Part shown: positions 8,684-16,556 of the stretch, in pieces
Numbering within the stretch: position 1 is the stretch's first letter
How the letters are laid out: every line of letters begins with the position of its first letter
Source: Mycolicibacterium sp. CH28
GTDB taxonomy: Bacteria > Actinomycetota > Actinomycetes > Mycobacteriales > Mycobacteriaceae
NCBI RefSeq assembly: GCF_004745805.1
Contig: NZ_SRLQ01000005.1
Span: 329,644-393,643, forward strand
Length of the DNA stretch: 64,000 nucleotides
Reading direction: 5' to 3'
Notes under the pieces: generated by a model
Databases searched by the model: none
What the model saw: the letters and a program-made list of their open reading frames with translations, nothing else
Told to the model about the DNA's origin: nothing
Program-made: the position numbers and the translations under genes

Positions 8684-9138
8684 ATACCGCCGTCGACGGT
8701 AGAGGCCGACCAATGGCGGTCATGGTTACCGGCGGTCAGCGCAACGACGGTGCGATGCTCGCCGCGGTGCTCGACCAGATCAGCGTGCCGCGTCACCTCG
8801 GGCGTGCCCGCACCCGCCCCGACGCGGTGATCGCCGACCGGGCCTATTCCAACGGCGTCACCCGCCGCCTGCTGCGCGGCCGCAAGATCACCGCGATCAT
8901 TCCGCAGAAGTGCGATGAGATCGCCGCCCGCAAACGACGCGGCAGCGCCGGCGGCCGACCACCCACGCTCGACGAGATCCGCTACAAACAGCGCAATCTC
9001 GTCGAACGGTCATTCGCGCTGCTCAAACAGTGGCGCGGGTTGGCCACCCGCTACGACAAACTCGCCATCGTCTACCGAGCCGCCGTCGTGCTCAGCGCAT
9101 GCATCACCTGGGCACGCCATATGGGAGACACGCCCTAG
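8684..9138 (+). pseudogene. IS5-family transposase, C-terminal fragment
   Basis: It continues the frame broken at 4055: HTAVDGRGRPMAVMVTGG, second catalytic Asp in DAVIADRAYSN, then IIPQK, KRRGSAGGRPP and the NLVERSFALLKQWRG segment with the third acidic residue. The stop TAG (9136-9138) is supplied by the CTAG flank just beyond the right end, a common arrangement in compact IS5 elements. It has no independent start and no function alone. Confidence 0.88.
9117..9138 (-). repeat. Right terminal repeat of IS5-family element plus CTAG target copy
   Basis: The reverse complement of 3537-3558 over all 22 bp. This marks the right boundary of the three-layer nest. Confidence 0.92.
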
Positions 9139-9319
9139 TTGTCACGGTCGCTCCTTGCGCAGAGGTCGAAGGCGGAAGCACCCTCGTTCGTAGGTGACAC
9201 AATTTATCGCTGGTCGATCTCATAATCTAGACGTGACGGGATGATCGATCAACGGTCCGGACGCCTGACACCTTAAAACACCCGTTCCGGCTGGTGACAT
9301 CGCATCGGACCGGTAGGAT

Positions 9320-9391
9320 CTACTCTTGTGGAGCCAGTTCGTCCAGCAGCGCCCGCTTTTTGCCGACCTTCTGGCAGGCGGTCGCAGACAT
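9320..9391 (-). CDS. Possible 23-residue peptide or start of a lost gene
   Basis: An ATG at 9391 with GAGAGA upstream opens a frame ending in ...LLDELAPQE at a TAG at 9320. No family is recognisable. Its position just downstream of an A/T-rich patch with a palindrome suggests it is the surviving 5' end of a regulated gene whose body is gone, rather than a functional peptide. Confidence 0.2.
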   Translation of the reverse strand: MSATACQKVGKKRALLDELAPQE

Positions 9392-9410
9392 ACCAATCTC
9401 TCTTATTTTG

Positions 9411-9423
9411 AGACTATTAGTCT
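9411..9423. promoter_or_regulatory. Palindrome AGACTATTAGTCT, possible operator
   Basis: A perfect 13-bp palindrome around a central T, within an A/T-rich segment unusual for this genome and 20 bp upstream of the small open frame starting at 9391. The symmetry suits a dimeric regulator such as a TetR protein. No matching copy was noticed elsewhere in the window. Confidence 0.35.
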
Positions 9424-9785
9424 AAGTTATTCGTCCGGACTCGTCCATAGCCCCTGGCACTTCAGCGAGGATGCTCTGCGCACCCTGAAGACGAACGCAC
9501 TGCCGTTGGCACCTCGGGCTTTTCGAGGACTTTGCAGTCAGGATGTTCCGTCCTGTCTACCTTGGCCAGGCGATCGACCGCGTCTCGCGCAGGGCCCACG
9601 AGCGCGGTCTGGCCGCTACCCGTGTCATGGCGGCCAGCGACTGCAAGGGATCGGGTGCCCGGACGTCTTCGATCGATAGGCCCGCGTCGCCATAGGCGGT
9701 GATGATGACGGGGCACTACCGGGGTGGTTTCCGTTTCAAATACTCTGAGCAGGAAGGAAGTTGACAGCAACGGTAACGCTGCCCC

Positions 9786-10265
9786 TTAGTCCGCACCGTC
9801 GGACGAGGAACGCGGCGGCCCTTCGGTATACGTAGACCGTTGCACCACAACGGCCTCCCCCGTCATTGACAATACGAGCGCATCGGCCTGGTCAACGAGC
9901 GTGCTGGTGGTAGTAACCAGGGCACGCCCGCTCGGGCGCCTCGTCACCGCATCGATCACCTGTGGTCCCCACAGACGCGTACCTGGGCGTACCGGTTTGA
10001 CGAGTCGCAAGTTGGACAAGGACCTGCCCGCGATGATCGCCACCTTGCTGTAGAACCCATCAACATTCAAACGCTGCATGATCGCCATCGTGTGCAGTCC
10101 CGAAGCGATGATCTCTCCGAAGGGAGTGGTCGCGGCCGACTCGATGTCGACGTGCATGGGCAGAGGATCCCATCGTCGGGCGAACTCGACGATCTCTTCG
10201 AGAGTGACGTCCCAGCTGCCGACATCGAACGATGCACCGACCACGAGGTCCTCGGCGAACAACAA
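9786..10265 (-). CDS. MaoC-like (R)-hydratase / hot-dog fold protein
   Basis: 159 residues with the hydratase-2 signature: RRWDPLPMHVD (catalytic Asp and His) followed by FGEIIASGLHT, as in MaoC domains that hydrate 2-enoyl-CoA. The start is unclear. The frame opens at a TAG near 10360 and the only usable codons are TTG at 10265 and 10262, so the N-terminus may have been lost. It lies downstream of the TetR-acyl-CoA dehydrogenase pair on the same strand, fitting a beta-oxidation-like set in which the dehydrogenase makes the enoyl-CoA that this enzyme hydrates. Confidence 0.78.
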   Translation of the reverse strand: MLFAEDLVVGASFDVGSWDVTLEEIVEFARRWDPLPMHVDIESAATTPFGEIIASGLHTMAIMQRLNVDGFYSKVAIIAGRSLSNLRLVKPVRPGTRLWGPQVIDAVTRRPSGRALVTTTSTLVDQADALVLSMTGEAVVVQRSTYTEGPPRSSSDGAD

Positions 10266-10411
10266 CTCTTGATGACGGCTTACGTGCGGCCACCCTATCT
10301 TCGGCTCGACAGTCCCATGAACGCCAATCTCCCAAAGTTCGTTCGCGCCCGGGTGCGGGCACTATCCGGTACTCGAGGCTCCCGAGCCGTTCGATGACGC
10401 GCTACGCACCT

Positions 10412-10975
10412 TCATCTCGACGTAACCGGTTGCAGCGCAGTCAGGCTGGCTGATGCCATCTCCACCAACAGATCCTCGACATCCTTGGCGCGCCGACCGC
10501 CGGGAGGCCGCAGCGCCTCCGACAACAACAGCAGCTGAACACCGCGGGTAGCCGTCATCAGATCATCGGCCGAACGACCCGGATAGCACCGCTGCAGACA
10601 CCCGACCCAGCGCTCGGTGATCCGGCGATGACGACGGTCATGATCCCGGCGGTACCGCTCGGCCAGCGAGCGCTGTTCCCGCAGCCAGATCGCCACCAGG
10701 CGTTCGTGGCTGCGAGCCACTGTAACGAACCCGCGAAGCAGCTTCTCCAGATCCTCGGCCGGATCGTCAGCGGGCTCGCCGATCTTCACCAGCAAGGTGT
10801 CGAGCACCTTGTCGAACAGGGCCGCCAGAATCGCGTCCTTGCCCGGAAAGTGCCGGTAGATAGCCGAGCCGCTGGTGCCGGCGACCTTGCCGATCTCGTC
10901 CACACCGACACCGTCGAAGCTGCGCTCGAAAAACAACTTCTCCGCTGCCGTCAGAATCTGCTCATCACGGGTCAC
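10412..10975 (-). CDS. TetR family regulator, co-transcribed with an acyl-CoA dehydrogenase
   Basis: 187 residues. The N-terminal TetR helix-turn-helix spans about residues 5-50 (ILTAAEKLFFERSFDGVGV, then GTSGSAIYRHFPGKDAIL). The GTG start at 10975 lies 10 bp after the dehydrogenase stop, so both belong to one transcript. Self-regulation is likely, and the AACGATCGTT palindrome at 12296-12305 upstream of the operon is the best candidate operator; the same sequence recurs before the phosphotransferase at 19987. Ligand unknown, an acyl-CoA being the usual guess for such neighbours. Confidence 0.88.
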   Translation of the reverse strand: MTRDEQILTAAEKLFFERSFDGVGVDEIGKVAGTSGSAIYRHFPGKDAILAALFDKVLDTLLVKIGEPADDPAEDLEKLLRGFVTVARSHERLVAIWLREQRSLAERYRRDHDRRHRRITERWVGCLQRCYPGRSADDLMTATRGVQLLLLSEALRPPGGRRAKDVEDLLVEMASASLTALQPVTSR

Positions 10976-10985
10976 ATCCAGAAGC

Positions 10986-12113
10986 CTACAAACCCAAACC
11001 CTGCGCCACGATCACCTTCATGATCTCGCTGGATCCGCCGTAGATCCGACTGACCCGTCCGTCCAAGAAGGCGTTGCCGATGCGTGAACCCGCCCCGAGG
11101 GCCGTCGCCGGGTTCCACAGGTTCACGCACCGGTCCAAGACTCGGCCCTGCAACTCGGTGCAGTAGAGCTTGGCCGCCGCCGCGTCGGCGCCGCTGAGCC
11201 GGTCGGCGATCAGCCGTCGCAGTGCCTGATCGACCAAAGCCTGACCAGCTGCCACTTCGGTGGCACACTGCGCCAGAACGAATTTCACCTCCTGGCCCGG
11301 CTCGGTGCCGCGCACCTCCTCAACTGTCCAGTCGGGTGCTGCGGCGGCCGCGGCCTGCGAGTTGACGGCGATCGATAGCCGTTCCTGAGCAAGATTGGAC
11401 GTCAGGTAGGCGAAGCCCTCGTTTTCTTCGCCGAGTAGATTCGCGACCGGCACGGCCATATCGGTGAATGAGATCTCCGCGAGATCTTGGGCATGCAGGC
11501 CCAGCTTGTCGAGCTTGCGACCACGCGTGAACCCCGCCGTCGTGGTGTCGACGAGCAACAGGCTGATGCCCCGCCGGCCCGCGGCCGGATCGGTCTTGAC
11601 GGCCAACAACACCAGATCGGCAGCCGCGCCATTGGAGATGAACGTCTTCGCGCCGTTGACGATGTAATGGTCGCCGCGGCGCTCGGCCCGGGTGGCCATC
11701 GCCTTCAGGTCCGAGCCTGCACCGGGTTCCGACAATCCGAGCGCCACCACGGCTCGTCCAGAGCACAGCAGCGGCAACCAGTGCTTCTTCTGCGCATCGG
11801 TCGCGTAGTGCAGCAAGTAGGGCATACAGATGTCTGTGTGCACACGCAGGCCGCCGATGGCCAGCCCCAGCTTCTGGATCTCTTCGGTGACCACAACGCT
11901 GTGGCGGAAGTCCGAGCCTCGAAGGCCGCCGAATTCCTCCGGCACGCCGATCCCCAGTACACCCAGTGCGGCCGCGCCCTGCCAGAATTCACGCGAGGGC
12001 TTGCCGGTGCGCTGCCATTCGGAGTATTCCGGGACAACCTGACTGGTGAGGAAATTCCGCACCGAAGTGCGGAAGTCGTCCAGCGAGAGCGAGATCTCGC
12101 CAGTGGCCGTCAT
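10986..12113 (-). CDS. Acyl-CoA dehydrogenase (FadE family)
   Basis: 375 residues, normal for the family. It has the FAD/substrate motif LGLSEPGAGSD, the HYIVNGAKTFISNG block and the C-terminal RIYGGSSEIMK with Glu363 in the usual catalytic-base position. It oxidises an acyl-CoA thioester to the 2-enoyl-CoA, passing electrons to ETF. The ATG at 12113 has no good ribosome binding site, but it overlaps (ATGA) the stop of a 35-codon frame that has one, suggesting coupled translation. Chain-length or steroid specificity cannot be read from the sequence. Confidence 0.92.
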   Translation of the reverse strand: MTATGEISLSLDDFRTSVRNFLTSQVVPEYSEWQRTGKPSREFWQGAAALGVLGIGVPEEFGGLRGSDFRHSVVVTEEIQKLGLAIGGLRVHTDICMPYLLHYATDAQKKHWLPLLCSGRAVVALGLSEPGAGSDLKAMATRAERRGDHYIVNGAKTFISNGAAADLVLLAVKTDPAAGRRGISLLLVDTTTAGFTRGRKLDKLGLHAQDLAEISFTDMAVPVANLLGEENEGFAYLTSNLAQERLSIAVNSQAAAAAAPDWTVEEVRGTEPGQEVKFVLAQCATEVAAGQALVDQALRRLIADRLSGADAAAAKLYCTELQGRVLDRCVNLWNPATALGAGSRIGNAFLDGRVSRIYGGSSEIMKVIVAQGLGL

Positions 12114-12217
12114 CCGCGGAAATCCGCCCAGTCACCGAGCGACGTCCAACCCAGCGCGACACTGGTGTCCAGCACGGCAACTGGTCTCCTATCGCGGATC
12201 TGGTTCACCTGTCCCAT
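12110..12217 (-). CDS. Short 35-residue frame coupled to the acyl-CoA dehydrogenase
   Basis: The ATG at 12217 follows AGGAGAA at good spacing, and the TGA overlaps the dehydrogenase ATG. The product (MGQVNQIRDRRPVAVLDTSV and 15 more residues) matches nothing I recognise. It could be a leader frame that loads ribosomes for the dehydrogenase, or the 5' stub of a deleted gene. Confidence 0.4.
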   Translation of the reverse strand: MGQVNQIRDRRPVAVLDTSVALGWTSLGDWADFRG

Positions 12218-12549
12218 GATTCTCCTACAGACCGGGTTTGGAGCGCCGAGGCACGCCCGTCCGAGGTCAGCATAGCTCGGCGCAAGAACCTTGTAAACGA
12301 TCGTTATCACCGCGGGCCTCCGAACCCTCGGGTGACCCTATCCCTGCGACCGCCGGCCCGCGAGGGACCGGTGCCGTCCAGGCGCAGCCACCCGTAGCGC
12401 ATGAGACTTGACACCCGATCTACACCGCAGCAATAATTGAGACACAATGCCTCATAAACATGGCACAGGACAGCCCGATCGTGGGGAATCATCACGATCG
12501 CCACAACGCCTGGCCCCGAGCAAGTGCCAGTAGAGCAAGAAGAGCCAGA
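12218..12549. other. Intergenic region between divergent dehydrogenase operon and ferredoxin gene
   Basis: About 330 bp holding the operator candidate and presumably two divergent promoters. No convincing gene is seen; a minus-strand frame at 12307-12813 is antisense to the ferredoxin and lacks coding character. Confidence 0.5.
12295..12306. promoter_or_regulatory. TetR-type operator candidate (copy 1)
   Basis: AACGATCGTT (12296-12305) is a perfect 10-bp palindrome within GTAAACGATCGTTATC, about 80 bp upstream of the acyl-CoA dehydrogenase operon. The same core and left flank (GTAAACGATCGTT) recur at 19954-19966. Two copies in front of co-regulated genes and a TetR gene in the first operon make an operator the simplest reading. 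Confidence 0.6.
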
Positions 12550-12744
12550 ATGAAAGTCTCTGTGAATGCCAACCGCTGTCAACTGCACGGGGAATGCACG
12601 GTGACCGCCCCGGGAGTGTTCGAGATCGGCGACGACGACACCGTGGTCCGAGTGATCAACCCGGAACCTGAAGAGGAGTATCACAGCGCGGTAGAGGACG
12701 CAGCGACCATGTGCCCACTGGCTGCCATCCGAGTCGTAAGGTGA
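12550..12744 (+). CDS. Small [3Fe-4S]-type ferredoxin, likely P450 redox partner
   Basis: 64 residues from the ATG at 12550 (AAGAAGAG upstream). The cluster motif is CQLHGEC with a distant CPLAAI, so the second cluster-binding Cys is replaced by His, as in the mycobacterial ferredoxins that partner cytochromes P450. Acidic patches (EPEEEYHSAVEDA) suit docking to a basic partner. The P450 gene lies about 1.6 kb downstream on the other strand, and decayed genes between them suggest the two were once closer functionally. The reductase is not in the window. Confidence 0.9.
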   Translation: MKVSVNANRCQLHGECTVTAPGVFEIGDDDTVVRVINPEPEEEYHSAVEDAATMCPLAAIRVVR

Positions 12745-12889
12745 CGTGGTCACCTCAGTCGCGACCTGACGTCCGACGATAGGCCGGCGCCGGCTGTCAG
12801 CTCCCAGGCGCACATCCGAACTCTAAGTGCAGCGGCCTCAATGCCGGACGATGTATGGCAAGTTCCCCACGAATCGACGAGATCTACGC

Positions 12890-13643
12890 GTGACTGCCAA
12901 TTCCCAAGGCCCGTTGCACGGCTTGCGGGTGGTCGAACTTGCCTGAATCGGCCCGGGGCCACATGCCGCGATGCTGCTTGCCGACATGGGCGCCGAGGTG
13001 GCGCGCGTAGAGCGGCCCGGACCCCAGGCCAGCGCTGTCCCTCCGCAGCAGGACATTTTGCGCCGCAACCGAAAATCGATCGTGGTGGACCTGCGCGATC
13101 CGGCCGGCGTCCAGACGGTGCTTGCGCTGACGCAGAAGGCAGACGTGCTGATAGAGGGTTTCCGGCCGGGGGTGACCGAACGGCTAGGACTCGGGCCACA
13201 GGACCGCTGGGCAGTCAACCCCCGCTTGGTGTATGGGCGGATGACCGGCTGGGGCCAGGAAGGACCGCCGTCGAACAGCGCCGGGCAGGAACGCCGGGCA
13301 GGACATTGGCTATATCGCGCTCACCGGCGCACTCGGTGCGATCGGAAGAGCCGGCACCGGGCCGGTCCCGCCCGTCAACCTGGTAGGCGATTTCGGCGGC
13401 GGTTCCACCTTTCTGGTGATGGGAGTGCTGGCGGCGCTCTGGGAGGTACAGCGCTCAGGGCGCGGACAGGTGGTCGACGCGGCGATCGTCGACGGCGCCA
13501 GCTCACTGACCGCGCTCCTGCACGGGCTGATGGCAGCCGGACAATGGGTCGACCGGCGCTGCGAGAACTCTCTCGCCACCGGCGGCCTGACCCCAAGTCT
13601 CGCGCCTCGGCCGCACGGACTCGTCCAGACATCATCGACATGA
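12890..13643 (+). pseudogene. CoA-transferase family III (CaiB/BaiF; racemase-like) pseudogene
   Basis: A GTG at 12890 starts a typical family III N-terminus ([12 protein letters not shown]) but codon 19 is TGA where related proteins have Gly (GGA): [11 protein letters not shown]. The frame then runs well ([31 protein letters not shown]) until 13279-13303, where a 13-bp tandem duplication (CGCCGGGCAGGA twice) shifts the frame. The protein continues in the other frame ([29 protein letters not shown]) to about 13570, after which homology ends and a stop follows at 13643. At least three independent lesions; originally it would transfer CoA or epimerise 2-methylacyl-CoA. Confidence 0.88.
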
Positions 13644-13669
13644 GGACCTGCCCTGCGGGCAGCACCGTC

Positions 13670-14038
13670 CTAGCGTCCGGGGACAGGCGGCGACGCCGTC
13701 GGCGGTCCAGGCTGGCCAGCTGCGCCACCTACGGTACTGGGGCCATCGGGGAAAGGCCCTGTGTCCCAGGCCGGGTCGTCGCCGACGTCATACCAACTCA
13801 TGCCCTCGTCGACCCCGGCGCCGGCCTCATACCCACCATCGCTCCCACTACCCCACTGGCTGCCGATAAGCAGGCCGAACAGGAAGACCGCGCCCGTGAT
13901 GATGACGCCGCCCACTGCGATGCCCATACCGGCAGCGATCCGGTAGATCCGCGTCGAAGTGTGAGGTTGTTTCGCGGCTGCATCACCGCGGGCTCTGGAT
14001 TCGAGGTTCTCGGCTGCTGTTTCTGGTGTTTCGGCCAT
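13670..14038 (-). CDS. Small single-pass membrane protein, function unknown
   Basis: 122 residues. A charged N-terminus (about 30 residues) is followed by one hydrophobic helix (IAAGMGIAVGGVIITGAVFL) and a Gly/Asp/Pro-rich tail with GQPGPPTASPPVPG, probably outside the membrane. No family recognised. It starts 343 bp from the P450 gene's stop on the same strand and does not appear to be in an operon with it. Confidence 0.65.
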   Translation of the reverse strand: MAETPETAAENLESRARGDAAAKQPHTSTRIYRIAAGMGIAVGGVIITGAVFLFGLLIGSQWGSGSDGGYEAGAGVDEGMSWYDVGDDPAWDTGPFPDGPSTVGGAAGQPGPPTASPPVPGR

Positions 14039-14380
14039 GAGACCAGTGTGGCGCTGTAACCCGTCACGAGGAATCCGCCAGCGGACGGTCTATTTCTAGC
14101 CGATTGGAGGAGATGTGCAGCCATCGGGCTGGAACTGCACGTCTACCGACGGCGCCAGAGATCCACCAAATCGGATCCCATTGTGGCCCCACGGGTTTGA
14201 AAGTCCGGTATTGCCCAGCTCCGGGGCGCCTGTGTGTCGCGGGGTGCGTTTCGGTAGACCTGTCCGGCCGCTAGGTGGGCGGCCGACGCTGGCCCGGCTC
14301 CAGCTCGGTGACCTGATCGCAAGACTGCCCCGCCCCGCCCGCTGGGCGGGGTCCGGTCAACCTCACCCGGGCGCGCCCCG
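14039..14380. other. Non-coding stretch between membrane protein and P450 genes
   Basis: About 340 bp. A G/C-rich part at 14300-14370 (CCGCCCCGCCCGCTGGGCGGGG) can form hairpins and may end P450 transcription. No gene is seen. Confidence 0.4.
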
Positions 14381-15640
14381 TCACGCCGGCGTAACGGTGA
14401 CGGGCAGTTCGTAGACCCCCCGGCTGAACACGTCCCGGACATAGGCGACGGAGCCGGCCGGCTTGATCTCGCTGGTCCGTTGCAGTAATTCTTCGAGCAG
14501 TATCTTCATCTCCAGCACCGCGATGTGCTTACCCAGGCAGGTGTGCGGGCCGCGCCCGAAGCTGACATGCCGATTCGGCGTGCGGGCCAAGTCGAACGTG
14601 TTGGGGTCGTCGAACACCGCCGGATCGAAGTTCCCGGAAGCCAACAGCATGCAAACGCGGTCCCCGGCCGCGATGGGCTGTCCGTGCATCTCGATATCGC
14701 GGGTGACCGTGCGCACGAAATGAAGGAAAGGGGTTGAGGTGCGCACGATCTCCTGGATCGCCGTGTCCGGAATGTCGTCCGCACGCTCGCGCAGCCAGGC
14801 CATCTGGTCGGGATTGCGCATCAGCTCGTGCATCCCGTGTGACAACGCAGTGCGGGTGCTCTCGGCAGCCCCACTCGCGAGCAGCACGATATTCCCGAGG
14901 ATTTCGTCCTCGCTGAGAGTGTCCTCGTCATTGGCTTGCACCATCTGCGACACGACATCCTCACCGGGCTCAATGCGCTTGCGATTGGCCAGTTCCGCGG
15001 CGTATCCGGTTAACGCGAAGATCGCTTCCAGCACGGTTTCGAATGACGGGGTGATACGGGTATCGAAGGGGGCGGCGAACTTGTCCACCCAGTTGAAGAA
15101 CTGCGGCCGATCCTCGGAAGGAACGCCCAATACGTCTCCCAGCGCCTCCATCGGCATGGCGTGGGCGACGTCGGTGACGAAGTTGAAGGTTCCTTCGGCC
15201 AGTGCCTGGTCGACGACACGGCGGGCGTAACCGCGAAACTTGCCCTCCAGGCGCCGCACCATGTGTGGTGTGAACCCCCGGTTGACCACACCGCGATGGC
15301 GGCGGTGGTCCGCACCGTCGCGGCTGAGCATGGCGGGCTTGCCGCCGACCGTGTCATCGATCGGATTCACAGTCCAGATGTTCACGTGGCCGCGATCGGC
15401 AGCGAAGGTGTCCGGGTCCCGGTCAACGGTGCAGATGTCGTCATAGCGGCTGAGGACCCAGATCTGCTTGATCAGGAGCGGATCATCGAACGTCTGCAGG
15501 TAGACCGGCTCGTTGTCGCGCAGGTACGTGTACTGGTCCAGCGGAAGTCCGTAGGTGTCCGGGTTGCCGTTGGCGTACACGTCAGGATCTAGTACCCCAA
15601 TCCGGGGCAGACTGTCGGTGGCGGCGGTCATCAATGGCAC
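14381..15640 (-). CDS. Cytochrome P450
   Basis: 419 residues, soluble bacterial type. The heme loop FGRGPHTCLGKHIA supplies Cys368. The I helix reads LLASGAAESTRTAL, a variant in which the acid-alcohol pair is E-S/T; the ExxR motif is in IQEIVRTS. It would hydroxylate a hydrophobic substrate using electrons from a ferredoxin such as the one at 12550. The ATG at 15640 is used here; a second ATG at 15631 fits equally. A TetR gene is divergent from it, and the palindrome in the shared 187-bp gap probably controls both. Confidence 0.92.
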   Translation of the reverse strand: MPLMTAATDSLPRIGVLDPDVYANGNPDTYGLPLDQYTYLRDNEPVYLQTFDDPLLIKQIWVLSRYDDICTVDRDPDTFAADRGHVNIWTVNPIDDTVGGKPAMLSRDGADHRRHRGVVNRGFTPHMVRRLEGKFRGYARRVVDQALAEGTFNFVTDVAHAMPMEALGDVLGVPSEDRPQFFNWVDKFAAPFDTRITPSFETVLEAIFALTGYAAELANRKRIEPGEDVVSQMVQANDEDTLSEDEILGNIVLLASGAAESTRTALSHGMHELMRNPDQMAWLRERADDIPDTAIQEIVRTSTPFLHFVRTVTRDIEMHGQPIAAGDRVCMLLASGNFDPAVFDDPNTFDLARTPNRHVSFGRGPHTCLGKHIAVLEMKILLEELLQRTSEIKPAGSVAYVRDVFSRGVYELPVTVTPA

Positions 15641-15772
15641 CCTTCCCTGTCAAGACTTCGAATTAGCCTGGACGAATGGGCATCTGCGCCAGCAGCATGG
15701 CGGCGACTGATTCGGATCGCGTGCCGGAACGAGCCCAACGACCACAGTGAAGCAGGACACACCCGTCGCCGT

Positions 15773-15794
15773 CAAGAGACAGTTCTGTCTCTTG
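15773..15794. promoter_or_regulatory. Perfect inverted repeat between divergent P450 and TetR genes
   Basis: CAAGAGACAG at 15773-15782, spacer TT, then CTGTCTCTTG at 15785-15794: ten-base arms with no mismatch. It lies 34 bp before the TetR start and 133 bp before the P450 start. Position and symmetry are those of a TetR operator that represses both genes. Confidence 0.75.
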
Positions 15795-15827
15795 CGAGCT
15801 GGCACTTCGCACTGGCAGTATGGTGAC

Positions 15828-16514
15828 GTGCCCGCGGTACGTGATGCCTCGGGCGGCACAAGACGCCGCCGCCCAGCCGAAGTTCAAGAGCTGCTTCTCG
15901 GCGCCGCCGAGAAGGTGCTCATCCGGCGGGGAATGTCGGCGAACGCCCAGGAGATCGCGCTGGAGGCCGGCGTCCATCGGTCGGTGCTCTACCGTCACTT
16001 CGGGACCGCCGAGGACTTGGTGCGCCTCGCGGCGCTTCGCCCTTTCCGGGAGTTCCTCGGCAAGATTCGGCTGATGACCGACGCGTCGGCTCTGGGTGAG
16101 CCAATGCCATTGTGGGACTTAATGTTAGGATTTCTGGGTAACTTGTTCGACATTGTCGACGAGCACCACGATTTCCTTGCCATGGCGATGTCGGCTACCT
16201 CTCCGTTCAGCGCCGCCGAACAGGGCGAGTTGCGCCGCGAACTCGATCGCATCCTCGACGCCATCGTCGACCTGGCTCGGCGGGAGGGGATACCTCGCGG
16301 GCTTGATCCCGATGCGATCGCCGCCAACACCCGCCTGACGATCACCATGGTGATGGGTGCGATCGCCTATGGGTCGTGGCTGCTGCCTGAGCGCACGGGG
16401 ACGCCGCAGCGGTCGCAGTTGATCGAGGAGATGGCCAACTTCATCCTCAACGGGACAAGACTGGTTCCCGACGACGGCAAGCGCGCAGACCACGAAACCC
16501 CGCACAGGGCCTAG
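15828..16514 (+). CDS. TetR family regulator divergent from P450
   Basis: From the GTG at 15828 it is 228 residues long. I reject the upstream in-frame ATG at 15747 because that start would place coding sequence across the operator palindrome. The helix-turn-helix is around residues 25-65 (ALEAGVHRSVLYRHFGTAEDL); the C-terminal half is helical and hydrophobic. The next gene on the strand is the aldehyde dehydrogenase 42 bp downstream, so it may control that operon as well as the P450. Confidence 0.85.
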   Translation: MPAVRDASGGTRRRRPAEVQELLLGAAEKVLIRRGMSANAQEIALEAGVHRSVLYRHFGTAEDLVRLAALRPFREFLGKIRLMTDASALGEPMPLWDLMLGFLGNLFDIVDEHHDFLAMAMSATSPFSAAEQGELRRELDRILDAIVDLARREGIPRGLDPDAIAANTRLTITMVMGAIAYGSWLLPERTGTPQRSQLIEEMANFILNGTRLVPDDGKRADHETPHRA

Positions 16515-16556
16515 CTTTCCGATCAGACCAGGCGTCACCCGACAAGGAGGTCCGAA

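Larger units (their letters stand above)
3541..9134 (+). mobile_element. Outer IS5-family insertion sequence, split by nested elements
   Basis: The ends are perfect inverted repeats (3541-3558 and 9117-9134, reading GGCGTGTCTCCCATATGG inwards from the left). Both are flanked by CTAG, the type of target duplication IS5-group elements make (CTAR or TA). Without its inserts the element would be only about 1 kb. Its transposase is split between 3634-4055 and 8684-9138. Because CTAG is palindromic, the exact boundary between end and duplication is ambiguous by one base on each side. Confidence 0.9.
9139..9785. other. Gene-poor stretch right of the nested elements
   Basis: About 650 bp with no confident gene. 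On the minus strand, 9541-9720 reads in one frame as VIITAYGDAGLSIEDVRAPD and then, after a frame change, as ALVGPARDAVDRLAKVDR, suggesting a frameshifted remnant I cannot name. A lower-G+C patch at 9385-9435 holds a 13-bp palindrome and a short open frame, described separately. Confidence 0.35.

Noticed and set aside
15747..15827. Upstream ATG start for the TetR regulator
   Set aside because: It would place coding sequence across the operator palindrome at 15773-15794; the added residues look unlike a TetR N-terminus.
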